From NCBI GenBank assembly GCA_003695005.1, contig RFJE01000151.1, forward strand, positions 1 to 8,200: a DNA stretch of 8,200 nt, read 5' to 3'. Positions 1-5,755 of the stretch are shown here, piece after piece; the stretch's first letter is position 1; each line of letters opens with the position of its first letter. A program made the position numbers and the translations under genes. Source of the DNA: Candidatus Hydrogenedentota bacterium (GTDB taxonomy: Bacteria > Spirochaetota > Leptospiria > Turneriellales > J094). The notes below the pieces were generated by a model. The model was not told the DNA's origin. It searched no databases and saw nothing but the letters and a program-made list of their open reading frames with translations.

Positions 1-1339
1 TCTTTGGAGGAATGTCAAACACTTGACCTGGATAAATTAAATCTGGATTTTTAATTTTATGTTTATTGGCTTTATAGATTCTAGGCCATAGACGGGGATC
101 CCCGTAAATAAATTTGTATCCGGCAATTCGCCATAAACAATCTCTTCTTTTAGGTATATACCGCACTGTATATTTCTTCCAACCTTTTCGAACAGTTGTA
201 GTTTCTTGTTTCTTCTTGTTTCCTTTTGCCTTCTCTTGTTTTTCTTTTTCAAGTTCAGCGGATCTTTGCTTTGCTTCCGCTAATAAAACTTGCAAACTTG
301 GAATTTGGTCTTCTACGACTTTAGCTAATCGAATAGCTTCTTCGGAAGAGGCTATCGAATCTTCGTAAGCTTTATCATTTTTTGCCTTCTCCGCATTTTT
401 AAGAGCATCTTCTGCTGCGCTTTGGCTATCTTGTAATGTGCTTAATAATTCTTGTGCTTGTGGTTTTTCTTTTAGAGCTTCTTGAAGCGCTGGATCTTCC
501 ATTTGCTTTTTAAGATCATCTAAACTCGTTTTCGAAGAGTTAACTGCTGCTTGTGCTTCCTGGTATTTCTTCTCTGCTTTTTGCTCCATTGCTTTTTGTA
601 AGGCCTCGTCTGCTTTTGTTTCTGCATTTTGGATGTTGACTACGGCTAGTTTATATTTGAGTGAGTTAATATTTTGCTCTGCCGAGGCAATATCTTGTTT
701 TGCTTGCGATAGTTCCGCCGAAGCGCTTTCGGTCGCTCCTGCTTCTTCTGCTTTACGAATTTTATCTTGAACCATTGCAATCCTTTGCTTTAAACTAGCT
801 TCTTGGGCTTTAGAAGTATCGATTGCTTTTTGAGCATATCGCTCGCTTTCTTCGTATGCGCGAGCAGCTTTTATAAAATCACCTGCTTTTTCTGCTTCTT
901 CACCTTTTTGCTTTTCGTTTAATGCATTTTGATAGTCCTCACTAGCAAATTCTTCTGCATTTAAATCAGCAGCCTTAGTAATGGCATCTTCGGCTTTTTC
1001 TTTCTTTTTAGCTGCATAAGTAGGGGCAGCTTGTTGAAACGCTTCTTCTGCTAATTTTTTGGCTTCGTCTGCTTTCTTTGCTGCTTCTTCCATCTCTCCT
1101 TCGGAAACCTGGTTGTGGCTAGCAAAAAGGGCTTTTACCGCCGCATCGTATTTCTCTTTTGCATATTCTTTTGCATTGACCATTTCTGCTTTGGCAATAG
1201 CATCCTTTGCATTCGCCATTTTTTCTACTGGTATTGGGTCCCCACAATAAGCTACTGTAAAAAGAATGGCTACAAGTGCTGTCTTAACATACAAACTTCT
1301 TTTTGTTACATTATTTTTTATGTTACCTTGTTTTTTCAT
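1..1339 (-). CDS. LysM-domain lipoprotein, Ala/Lys/Glu-rich (3' end cut by window edge)
   Basis: I translated this reading frame by hand. It is open from ATG 1339 to the left edge (446 codons, no stop seen). The start is preceded by AGGAG six nt upstream. Residues 1-31 form a signal peptide (basic start, then a hydrophobic stretch around residues 19-30) ending TVAY before Cys32, a relaxed lipobox of the kind spirochaetes tolerate; Tyr at -1 is unusual. Two similar helical units follow at about residues 46-70 and 118-142 (DAI-x-KA...NA-x-E-[YF]A...Y..A), resembling DUF4398. A long charged Ala/Lys/Glu/Gln coiled-coil-like region runs to about 380. Residues 390-445 are a LysM domain (YTV, DCLWRIA, IYGDPRLWPRIYKAN, NPDLIYPGQVFDIP), which binds peptidoglycan glycans. 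Inferred role: an envelope lipoprotein attached to the cell wall. The architecture recalls leptospiral LruA/LipL71, but orthology is not established. It lies 84 nt downstream of the STAS gene, with a hairpin between them. Confidence 0.9.
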   Translation of the reverse strand, partial: MKKQGNIKNNVTKRSLYVKTALVAILFTVAYCGDPIPVEKMANAKDAIAKAEMVNAKEYAKEKYDAAVKALFASHNQVSEGEMEEAAKKADEAKKLAEEAFQQAAPTYAAKKKEKAEDAITKAADLNAEEFASEDYQNALNEKQKGEEAEKAGDFIKAARAYEESERYAQKAIDTSKAQEASLKQRIAMVQDKIRKAEEAGATESASAELSQAKQDIASAEQNINSLKYKLAVVNIQNAETKADEALQKAMEQKAEKKYQEAQAAVNSSKTSLDDLKKQMEDPALQEALKEKPQAQELLSTLQDSQSAAEDALKNAEKAKNDKAYEDSIASSEEAIRLAKVVEDQIPSLQVLLAEAKQRSAELEKEKQEKAKGNKKKQETTTVRKGWKKYTVRYIPKRRDCLWRIAGYKFIYGDPRLWPRIYKANKHKIKNPDLIYPGQVFDIPPK

Positions 1340-1376
1340 GGATCCTCTCCTAAACGATTGATTGATGCAAAATTTC

Positions 1377-1410
1377 CCTGTGCGCGGATAGTTATCCGCG
1401 CCGTTACAGG
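1377..1410 (-). terminator. Strong hairpin between STAS gene and lipoprotein gene (possible terminator or attenuator)
   Basis: A perfect 9-bp inverted repeat, GCGCGGATA / TATCCGCGC (1382-1390 and 1393-1401), has a 2-nt centre. CCTGT/ACAGG pairs (1377-1381 with 1406-1410) extend the stem across a 4-nt bulge. On the minus strand the stem is followed by GGGAAATTTTGC, so the U-tract is short and only weakly terminator-like. It lies 14 nt after the STAS stop codon. It could end the STAS transcript, partly attenuate read-through into the lipoprotein gene, or stabilise an mRNA end. A TTGTCA box (1412-1417) just upstream of it could also be the -35 of a lipoprotein promoter, but the matching -10 is poor. 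Confidence 0.45.
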
Positions 1411-1423
1411 TTGACAAGAGAAT

Positions 1424-1759
1424 TTACTGAAACTTAGAAACTGCTTCGTCTTCCGAATCGTAAATTTCAAAAAAAGAAGTAAGCTTTGTTAGCTCAAATA
1501 CTTTTTTAACCGAGGCAAATACATTAATAATTTTTAAGCCGCCCTGGTATTTTTTGAGATTCGAAAGACTGGAAATTAATGCACCAATCCCGGATGAATC
1601 AATGTAAGACACTTTCTCTAAGTTAATGATGATGTTATATTTTTGCTCATCAATTAACTTTTGAATCGTGTCTTTAATTTCCGGTGCATTGTATAAATCA
1701 ATCTCTCCTTCGATATCTAATATAACGACTCCGTCGCGTTCTCTTTGGTTTATTTCCAT
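1424..1759 (-). CDS. STAS-domain anti-sigma factor antagonist (SpoIIAA/RsbV type)
   Basis: The product is a 111-residue single STAS domain, the usual length for free anti-anti-sigma factors. Visible hallmarks are the N-terminal strand with GVVILDIEGEIDLYNAP (residues 10-26), the conserved helix LIDEQ, and the phospho-switch loop YIDSSGIGAL (52-61). Ser55 or Ser56 in that loop would be phosphorylated by an HPK-like anti-sigma kinase. The C-terminal strand and helix (GLKIINVFASVKKVFELT) complete the fold. In this family the unphosphorylated protein binds the anti-sigma kinase and frees a sigma factor; the phosphorylated form is inactive and is reset by a PP2C phosphatase. Neither partner is in the window, so the target pathway is unknown. 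The start is set by GGGAGA eight nt before the ATG. A promoter-like pair lies about 70-95 nt upstream. The lipoprotein gene follows on the same strand. Confidence 0.95.
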   Translation of the reverse strand: MEINQRERDGVVILDIEGEIDLYNAPEIKDTIQKLIDEQKYNIIINLEKVSYIDSSGIGALISSLSNLKKYQGGLKIINVFASVKKVFELTKLTSFFEIYDSEDEAVSKFQ

Positions 1760-1783
1760 AGACTTTCTCCCTGTCGTTTTTTC

Positions 1784-1795
1784 GGGGCAAGCCCC
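1784..1795 (-). promoter_or_regulatory. Short GC hairpin in STAS leader
   Basis: GGGGC-AA-GCCCC is a perfect 5-bp stem with a 2-nt spacer. It sits in the presumed 5' leader of the STAS gene, about 13 nt before the GGGAGA ribosome binding site. It has no following U-tract on the minus strand, so it is not a terminator for that strand. It could modulate access to the ribosome binding site or mRNA stability, or be fortuitous. Confidence 0.3.
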
Positions 1796-1827
1796 CTACC
1801 GTATTGCATACAGCAAATCTAAATAAC

Positions 1828-1855
1828 AGTATCGCGAAGCGGTTGCTTTCGTCAA
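1828..1855 (-). promoter_or_regulatory. Candidate sigma70-type promoter for STAS gene
   Basis: On the minus strand TTGACG (1855-1850) is followed after 16 nt by GATACT (1833-1828). These match TTGACA in five of six positions and TATAAT in four of six. The predicted transcript start near 1820 gives a leader of roughly 60 nt before the STAS ATG, which contains the GGGGC hairpin. This is a motif judgement by eye only. Confidence 0.4.
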
Positions 1856-1873
1856 CTAAAAAAAGGTTTTTTT

Positions 1874-1895
1874 GGATAATATAAAAAAATTATCC
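1874..1895. repeat. AT-rich inverted repeat upstream of STAS promoter
   Basis: GGATAAT (1874-1880) and ATTATCC (1889-1895) are perfect 7-bp arms around an 8-nt A-rich loop. Immediately to the left is a second symmetric element, seven A, GG, seven T (1858-1873). The pair sits directly upstream of the candidate -35 box. It may be an operator or a bent UP-like AT tract; no protein can be named. Confidence 0.4.
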
Positions 1896-1905
1896 TCATA
1901 AGCGT

Positions 1906-1927
1906 CTGTGTGCTAGCTAGCGCACAG
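1906..1927. repeat. 22-bp near-perfect palindrome
   Basis: The sequence pairs over ten positions on each side of a 2-nt GC centre (CTGTGTGCTA / TAGCGCACAG), with a single T:G wobble. It has no U-tract on the plus strand. On the minus strand a T7 run lies about 17 nt beyond it, too far for a classical intrinsic terminator. It could be a dimeric repressor site upstream of the STAS promoter, a terminator relic of the inserted element, or part of a small repeat family. Confidence 0.4.
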
Positions 1928-1992
1928 CAATTCTCGGTGAAACATAGATTTTTTATTTTAGTCTTTAGAAATCGTTAGGTAGGAGAGCAGAT

Positions 1993-2111
1993 GTGTTAAA
2001 AAAACAGGGCAAAAGTCAGTAATTTTCTTGGTTTTAGGAGTCTGTGCACCAACTGTAGCAGGTTTCGGACAAAAAGCCATATTTTTTGCAATAATGCCTG
2101 ACAACCAATAA
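1993..2111 (+). pseudogene. Vestigial plus-strand gene start with signal-peptide-like sequence
   Basis: AGGAG (1981-1985) lies eight nt before GTG 1993. As written, the GTG frame stops after nine codons. If the 7-A run at 1998-2004 had one more A, the frame would read VLKKTGQK, then a hydrophobic stretch (VIFLVLGVCAPTVAG), then FGQKAIFFAIMPDNQ, and stop at 2109-2111, giving 39 codons. The basic start, hydrophobic core and small-residue end look like an exported-protein leader. I infer a decayed or frame-disrupted gene start, possibly the 5' part of a gene interrupted by the neighbouring transposase relic. It could equally be chance in AT-rich DNA. No family is recognised. Confidence 0.3.
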
Positions 2112-2170
2112 ATTTTTCTATGGATAATGTATTCAAAAAGTATTTTTACGGATTTTTGCTTAATGACTAG

Positions 2171-2638
2171 TTAATAATGCCCGAATTTCCCCATACTGGA
2201 TGCAATAGAGGCTCTCATTTTATCTCAATTTCTACTTTTTCTTTGCTGTGAAGATAAAATCGGCGTAAGTGTCTCCGCGTTTTTCATATACTAAAGGTAA
2301 GTTCTATTTCTTCCGAACGTTCTTTGTGTTTTTCCTTAGCTTCTGAGGTTTTCATTTTGCGGATCATTTCATGACAAAGTTCATGATCTTCACTGACCAC
2401 TAATTCCTTTCGACCACGCCTTTCTTCATCTTTTGTCGTAAAACAAACTTTCTACTCATAAAACGACAATTCATATCCGTAACATTTACTTGCTTCCCAC
2501 CTCCTTTGCTTTCTTCTCGCTATTAATCTCCCTTTTGCGTTTTTGCTCAGAATAAAATTTCTTAAATTCCTCCTCTAACTTTTCAATGTCTAAATCTAAA
2601 TCTTCACTTTCTTTATCACCGAAACAATCATCCTCTTC
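2171..2638 (-). pseudogene. Decayed IS1182-type transposase (C-terminal half, frameshifted, internally deleted)
   Basis: Minus-strand fragments in different frames line up in order with the C-terminal half of IS1182-type DDE transposases (Pfam DDE_Tnp_1_6 style). Block 1 (2638-2489) is an acidic linker EEDDCFGDKESEDL followed by a charged helix, ending KKAKEVGSK and a stop. Block 2 (about 2495-2458), in another frame, reads KQVNVTDMNCRFM, matching the family's NVTDPDSR-like motif. Block 3 (2451-2221), in a third frame, reads CFTTKDEERRGRKELVVSEDHEL, then MKTSEAKEKHKER and EEIELTFSI-stop-K..RRFYL..KEKVEIE. This corresponds to the family's vSE.hEL...M...L.t.eGk..Y..R...iEp.F..iK....RRF.LrG motif chain. 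Block 4 (2218-2171) reads ASIASSMGKFGHY, like the family's terminal IASN-type helix. The region between blocks 2 and 3 is far too short, so the catalytic middle is missing. The relic cannot be active. Assignment is from motif memory, not a search. Confidence 0.7.
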
Positions 2639-2689
2639 TCTATCCTCTTAATCCTCTTAGATAATCGCGATTTGCGAATGCCACAATAA

Positions 2690-2812
2690 TCACGCTCTAG
2701 TTGGCGCATGGGTTCTTACCCTGGACACGGAAGCTTAACTACTGGTTGTGATGTAAGCTCTGTAATCTCCGGCATAACAATGATGAAATATGGTAGTAAT
2801 GGTTACCCATAA
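2690..2812 (+). other. Short plus-strand open stretch, possible gene 3' remnant
   Basis: This frame is open from 2690 to a TAA at 2810-2812. From ATG 2708 it would give 34 residues, starting MGSYPGHGSLTTGCDV and ending KYGSNGYP, a Gly/Ser/Tyr composition unlike random AT-rich translation. There is no good ribosome binding site, which fits a 3' remnant better than a gene. Together with the signal-peptide-like stretch at 1993 it could be the other half of a small exported protein split by the transposase relic. No family is recognised and chance remains likely. Confidence 0.2.
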
Positions 2813-2820
2813 AAGATCAT

Positions 2821-3711
2821 TTATGCGTGACTTAAAGCGTCTCTTAAAAGCGGATATTGAAATGTAAAGCCCGCTTTACACAATTTCTCGCAAGAGACGC
2901 GGCTTCCTTCTAAAAGCATTTGTGACATTTCACCAAAGGCCGTTTTTAAGACAAAGCTCGGCACAGCAGGAAGCCAGCTTTTGCGACCGAAGGTTTCCAA
3001 CAAGGTATTGGTAAATTCTTTGTTCGTAATATGCTGTGGCGCGGTAAGGTTGTAAATGCCTTCGGTATTCTTTTCTAAAGCCCATGCAAAAGCGCGCGCG
3101 GCGTCTTCTATATGTACCCACGGCATGTATTGCTCGCCGGAACCTAAGGGGCTTAAAAGGGAAAATTTTGCCGGCAGATAAAGTTTTTGCAAAATACCGG
3201 AATGCCGATCCACAACAACCCCCAAACGAAAAATCGTAACTCGAGAAGCAACATCCTCGGCCTGAAAGGCCAAAGCGGCTTGTTCCCACTCATGGCAAAG
3301 TTTTGCTAAAAAATCGTCCGAGGGTGGGTCGTCTTCGGTGAAAATGTGATCGGTTGTTCGAGCGCCATAGTAGCCCGTGGCCGATGCCGAGACAAAGGAA
3401 TCTAGCTTATGATTTTTTTGCTTTAAGCTGTTCAACAGAAGTTTGGCGCTGTCTACGCGACTTGATGTTAGTTCTTTTTTGCGCGAGGCCGTCCATCTTT
3501 TGTCGGCCACAGAAGCCCCCGCTAAATGCACAATGCCAGAGACACCTTCTAGAGCGCGTAAGTCGAGTTCCTCCTTTTGGGTATGCCAATAAAACGTGTT
3601 TTCACTATCAGGGTTTCGACTTAAGAATCGAATTTGATAATTTTGGCGTAGTTTTTTCGCGAGATTTGGCGCGAGCGCTCCATGTTTGCCTGTAATGAGA
3701 ATTTTTTTCAT
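2821..3711 (-). CDS. TIGR01777-type SDR / NAD(P)-binding epimerase-like protein (YfcH family)
   Basis: The 296-residue product has the usual length of the family. The nucleotide-binding loop is ITGKHGALA (residues 6-14); it keeps two of the three classical glycines and has Ala14 at the third. Other family signatures are VHLAGASVADKRW (61-73), SASATGYYG (108-116) with the catalytic-type Tyr, FRLGVVV (161-167), GSGEQYMPWVHIEDAA (190-205), YNLTAPQ (220-226) and a C-terminal DUF1731-like LPAVPSFVLKTAFGEMS. The physiological substrate of this family is unknown. It is the last gene of the operon, starting 15 nt after the previous stop. It lacks a recognisable Shine-Dalgarno sequence, so re-initiation from upstream translation is likely. 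Its place beside lipid genes suggests an oxidoreductase step on a fatty-acyl or membrane substrate, but that is inference. Confidence 0.9.
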   Translation of the reverse strand: MKKILITGKHGALAPNLAKKLRQNYQIRFLSRNPDSENTFYWHTQKEELDLRALEGVSGIVHLAGASVADKRWTASRKKELTSSRVDSAKLLLNSLKQKNHKLDSFVSASATGYYGARTTDHIFTEDDPPSDDFLAKLCHEWEQAALAFQAEDVASRVTIFRLGVVVDRHSGILQKLYLPAKFSLLSPLGSGEQYMPWVHIEDAARAFAWALEKNTEGIYNLTAPQHITNKEFTNTLLETFGRKSWLPAVPSFVLKTAFGEMSQMLLEGSRVSCEKLCKAGFTFQYPLLRDALSHA

Positions 3712-3726
3712 GATGTTCGTAGACGT

Positions 3727-4455
3727 TTACCATGGGTCAAAATCGATGATCGTTTCATAGTTATCTCCCTCTTCATCGCGTAAATTGCTAATCCCCTGAA
3801 AGCTCAATAAGCGCCTTTTTTCTTTATCGTAATATAAAGAAAATCCTTTTACAAACAGTCTGTAGAATATGTTGTTTAAGTCGAGCGTATATTGTACGGC
3901 ACTTCGCCCGTTATACCTCGTATCTTTGACTTTATACAGGCGAAATTCCAAAAGCGTCAAGCGCGAAGGAACAGCAAAAAAGACGCGCATCTTTTTTCCG
4001 GTTTGCAGTTCCTTCCACTTTAGTCTGATGAACCGATCAAAACCAGCGTCTAGAACAAGGGGAGTTTTGATTCTTAAGATATCAGACTCTAACTTTGCGG
4101 ATTTGTCGCGTCGAAAGTATAATTTTACTTTGCCAGGAGGAAGCAGGGTTGCCCCTTCCATATAGCCCGTGCGAAGATCTTCTGTGACAAAATCAGGGGC
4201 TGTTTGGCTTTTTGAGTAATCCACCCTTTTCTTTACAATCACCTTGCCTTTCGGGTCGGTGTACGTTACCTGCGAAGCGATGTGCTTGCCGTTTTGCCAG
4301 ATTTCTCTATGGTTTTCATAATAATAAATTTTCTTTCTATCTTTAGAGTAAGCTGTTGCCCGGTAAACGATTTTATCTTTAGCGTAAAGCGTTGCGGTCG
4401 TGAGCAGAAAAAAAGATAACGTCCCGCACAAACTCTTATGCATGCGCGATACCAT
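3727..4455 (-). CDS. Conserved exported protein of unknown function in lipid-modification operon
   Basis: The 242-residue product begins MVSRMHKSLC, then a hydrophobic core (GTLSFFLLTTATLYA), with likely signal peptidase I cleavage after Ala25 (LYA|KD). I see no lipobox Cys and no further membrane segment, so it should be periplasmic. The mature part is rich in Lys, Arg, Tyr and alternating hydrophobics, suggesting a beta-rich fold. Memorable stretches are FVTEDLRTGYMEGA (89-102), LVLDAGFDRFIRLKW (133-147), VFFAVPSRLTLLEFRLY (158-174) and LLSFQGISNLRDEEG (216-230). The general look, a beta-rich barrel for hydrophobic ligands such as in DUF3108- or lipocalin-like proteins, is only a guess. AGAGGA five nt before ATG 4455 supports this start, which overlaps the methyltransferase gene by 20 nt. 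Met5 (4443) is an alternative with a poorer ribosome site. Operon context implies a role with modified membrane lipids outside the cytoplasm. Confidence 0.85.
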   Translation of the reverse strand: MVSRMHKSLCGTLSFFLLTTATLYAKDKIVYRATAYSKDRKKIYYYENHREIWQNGKHIASQVTYTDPKGKVIVKKRVDYSKSQTAPDFVTEDLRTGYMEGATLLPPGKVKLYFRRDKSAKLESDILRIKTPLVLDAGFDRFIRLKWKELQTGKKMRVFFAVPSRLTLLEFRLYKVKDTRYNGRSAVQYTLDLNNIFYRLFVKGFSLYYDKEKRRLLSFQGISNLRDEEGDNYETIIDFDPW

Positions 4456-5755
4456 GAAAATCCTCTAACTTTCTGTTTTCGGGCCGCGAAAGCACAATCT
4501 GCACGTCATTAATGTAGCGCGAGGCAAACCCAACCTCGCAGAAAACAAGGTAAAAAAGCCATTTGCGAATAAAGGCTTCGCTGAATCCCATCGCTTTGAC
4601 TTCGTCGAGGTTTGCCTTAAAATTGTGTCGCCATTCGCGTAAGGTGCGCGCGTAGCTTATACCCATACTCTCCACATCATAGACTTCTAACTTACCCACA
4701 CGCAAAAGCGATTTTCGAAATTCATGCAGCGAAATCAACAAGGAACCGGGGAAAATATGCTTTTGTATCCAGTCCGTTCTACGTGTGTAGGGCTTAAAGC
4801 GACTGTCTGGGTACGTGATGCATTGTATAACGGCAATCCCATCTGGTTTTAAAGACCTGCTCAGAATTTTGCAGAAGTCGTCATAGTATTCGAGCCCGAT
4901 GGCTTCTATCATTTCAATCGAAACAATTTTATCATACTGTCCTTGAACCTTGCGGTAATCTTTCAGTTCAATTTGGATTTTTGATTCTAAGTTTTTTTGT
5001 TTAATTAAATTCGAGGTATACGCAAATTGTTCTTTCGATATAGTAATCGTTGTTACTTTGCACCCATATTTTTCTGCGGCATACACCGCAAAACCACCCC
5101 ATCCGGAACCAATCTCTAAGACATGATTTTGTTCTTGTAAATTGAGCTTTCGGCAAATTGTTTCATACTTATTGATTTGCGCCTCTTGCAAGGTTTCTTT
5201 TCCTGTAAGATATAACGCCGAAGAATAGGTCATGGTAGAATCGAGCATAAGCCGATAGAAGTCATTCGAGAGGTCATAGTGAAAGGCAATATTCTCTTTA
5301 GCCTTTTTAGGAGTATTTTTTCGCGTAAGATGCCAAAGGTAATTTGATATGCCCAGGATGTTTACCCACACAAACCGAGCGGTAGATTCCGCAAATCCAG
5401 GCGTGGAATCGGTGTTTTGCATAAACCAGTCGAGCACTGCATAGAGATCTTCAGAGTCCCATAAATTTTCAACGTAGGCTTCACCAAACCCCGTTGTTCC
5501 AAATAAGACGCATTTTTTAAAGAAAGCATAGTCATGGACATGCAACGTGGCTTTTTGTGTACTTTCTCGGTCTCCGAAAACAAAATGACTTCCGTTAGGA
5601 GTAATAATATCTAGACGCCCCCGCGAAGCCCTATTTAAGGCTTTATACAAAAGTTTTTCATAAAGAGTTTTGGGCTGTCCAGGCTCTTTGTCTCGAGCAT
5701 AGAGTCTTACCTCGGACTTTTTCGCCTCAAGTTTCTTATTTTTTTGTTGTAGCAT
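4436..5755 (-). CDS. cfa: Cyclopropane-fatty-acyl-phospholipid synthase-type SAM methyltransferase
   Basis: The 439-residue product has the full two-part Cfa layout: an N-terminal lipid-binding region (to about 140) and a SAM methyltransferase domain. The substrate motif HYDLSNDFYRLMLD is at residues 159-172, the SAM loop VLEIGSGWGG at 212-221, and the IVSIEMIEAIG motif at 277-287, with Glu284 matching the conserved active-site Glu. Tyr368 in SYARTLREW matches the conserved Tyr near the bicarbonate site. At the position of the E. coli active-site Cys139 this protein has Ser179 (MTYSSALY); Gln311 (IQCI) sits where E. coli has His266. Family members transfer methylene or methyl from SAM to double bonds of phospholipid acyl chains in the membrane. 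Those variants are typical of the COG2230 subgroup found with COG2907 and DUF1365, so the product could be a cyclopropane or a methyl-branched acyl chain. AAGGA precedes the start; it overlaps the DUF1365 gene by 20 nt. Confidence 0.93.
   Translation of the reverse strand: MLQQKNKKLEAKKSEVRLYARDKEPGQPKTLYEKLLYKALNRASRGRLDIITPNGSHFVFGDRESTQKATLHVHDYAFFKKCVLFGTTGFGEAYVENLWDSEDLYAVLDWFMQNTDSTPGFAESTARFVWVNILGISNYLWHLTRKNTPKKAKENIAFHYDLSNDFYRLMLDSTMTYSSALYLTGKETLQEAQINKYETICRKLNLQEQNHVLEIGSGWGGFAVYAAEKYGCKVTTITISKEQFAYTSNLIKQKNLESKIQIELKDYRKVQGQYDKIVSIEMIEAIGLEYYDDFCKILSRSLKPDGIAVIQCITYPDSRFKPYTRRTDWIQKHIFPGSLLISLHEFRKSLLRVGKLEVYDVESMGISYARTLREWRHNFKANLDEVKAMGFSEAFIRKWLFYLVFCEVGFASRYINDVQIVLSRPENRKLEDFHGIAHA
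4461..4466 (-). promoter_or_regulatory. Ribosome binding site of exported protein, inside cfa
   Basis: AGAGGA lies five nt before ATG 4455 and within the last codons of the methyltransferase gene. It favours the longer start of the exported protein over Met5 at 4443 and implies coupled translation. Confidence 0.65.

Larger units (their letters stand above)
1760..2820. other. 1.06-kb region without intact gene
   Basis: From left to right this gap holds the STAS leader and promoter candidate, two inverted repeats, a vestigial signal-peptide-like plus-strand start, the transposase relic, and a short plus-strand open stretch. I saw no tRNA, rRNA, CRISPR or clear terminal inverted repeats of an insertion sequence. 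No convincing rho-independent terminator follows the six-gene operon that ends at 2821, so its transcript may run into this region. Confidence 0.6.

Noticed and set aside
46..1200. Repeated Ala/Lys codon pattern as a CRISPR array or DNA tandem repeat
   Set aside because: The periodicity is at protein level, with diverged codons and no uniform repeat-spacer units.
1059..1414. Plus-strand open frames opposite the LysM lipoprotein
   Set aside because: They are antisense to a continuous 446-codon frame with signal peptide, repeats and LysM, and arise from its Ala/Lys-rich codons.
1411..1440. Plus-strand TTGACA as a promoter
   Set aside because: The -10 at the right distance is poor (TTAGAA) and no plus-strand gene follows.
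2640..2700. N-terminal extension of the transposase relic (frame with MRQLERDYCGIRKSRL)
   Set aside because: The charged stretch could belong to the element but matches no N-terminal motif I recognise, so I ended the relic at 2638.
2780..2820. Terminator after the six-gene operon
   Set aside because: Only a weak, imperfect ATGGTA/TACCCAT pairing without a U-tract is present on the minus strand.
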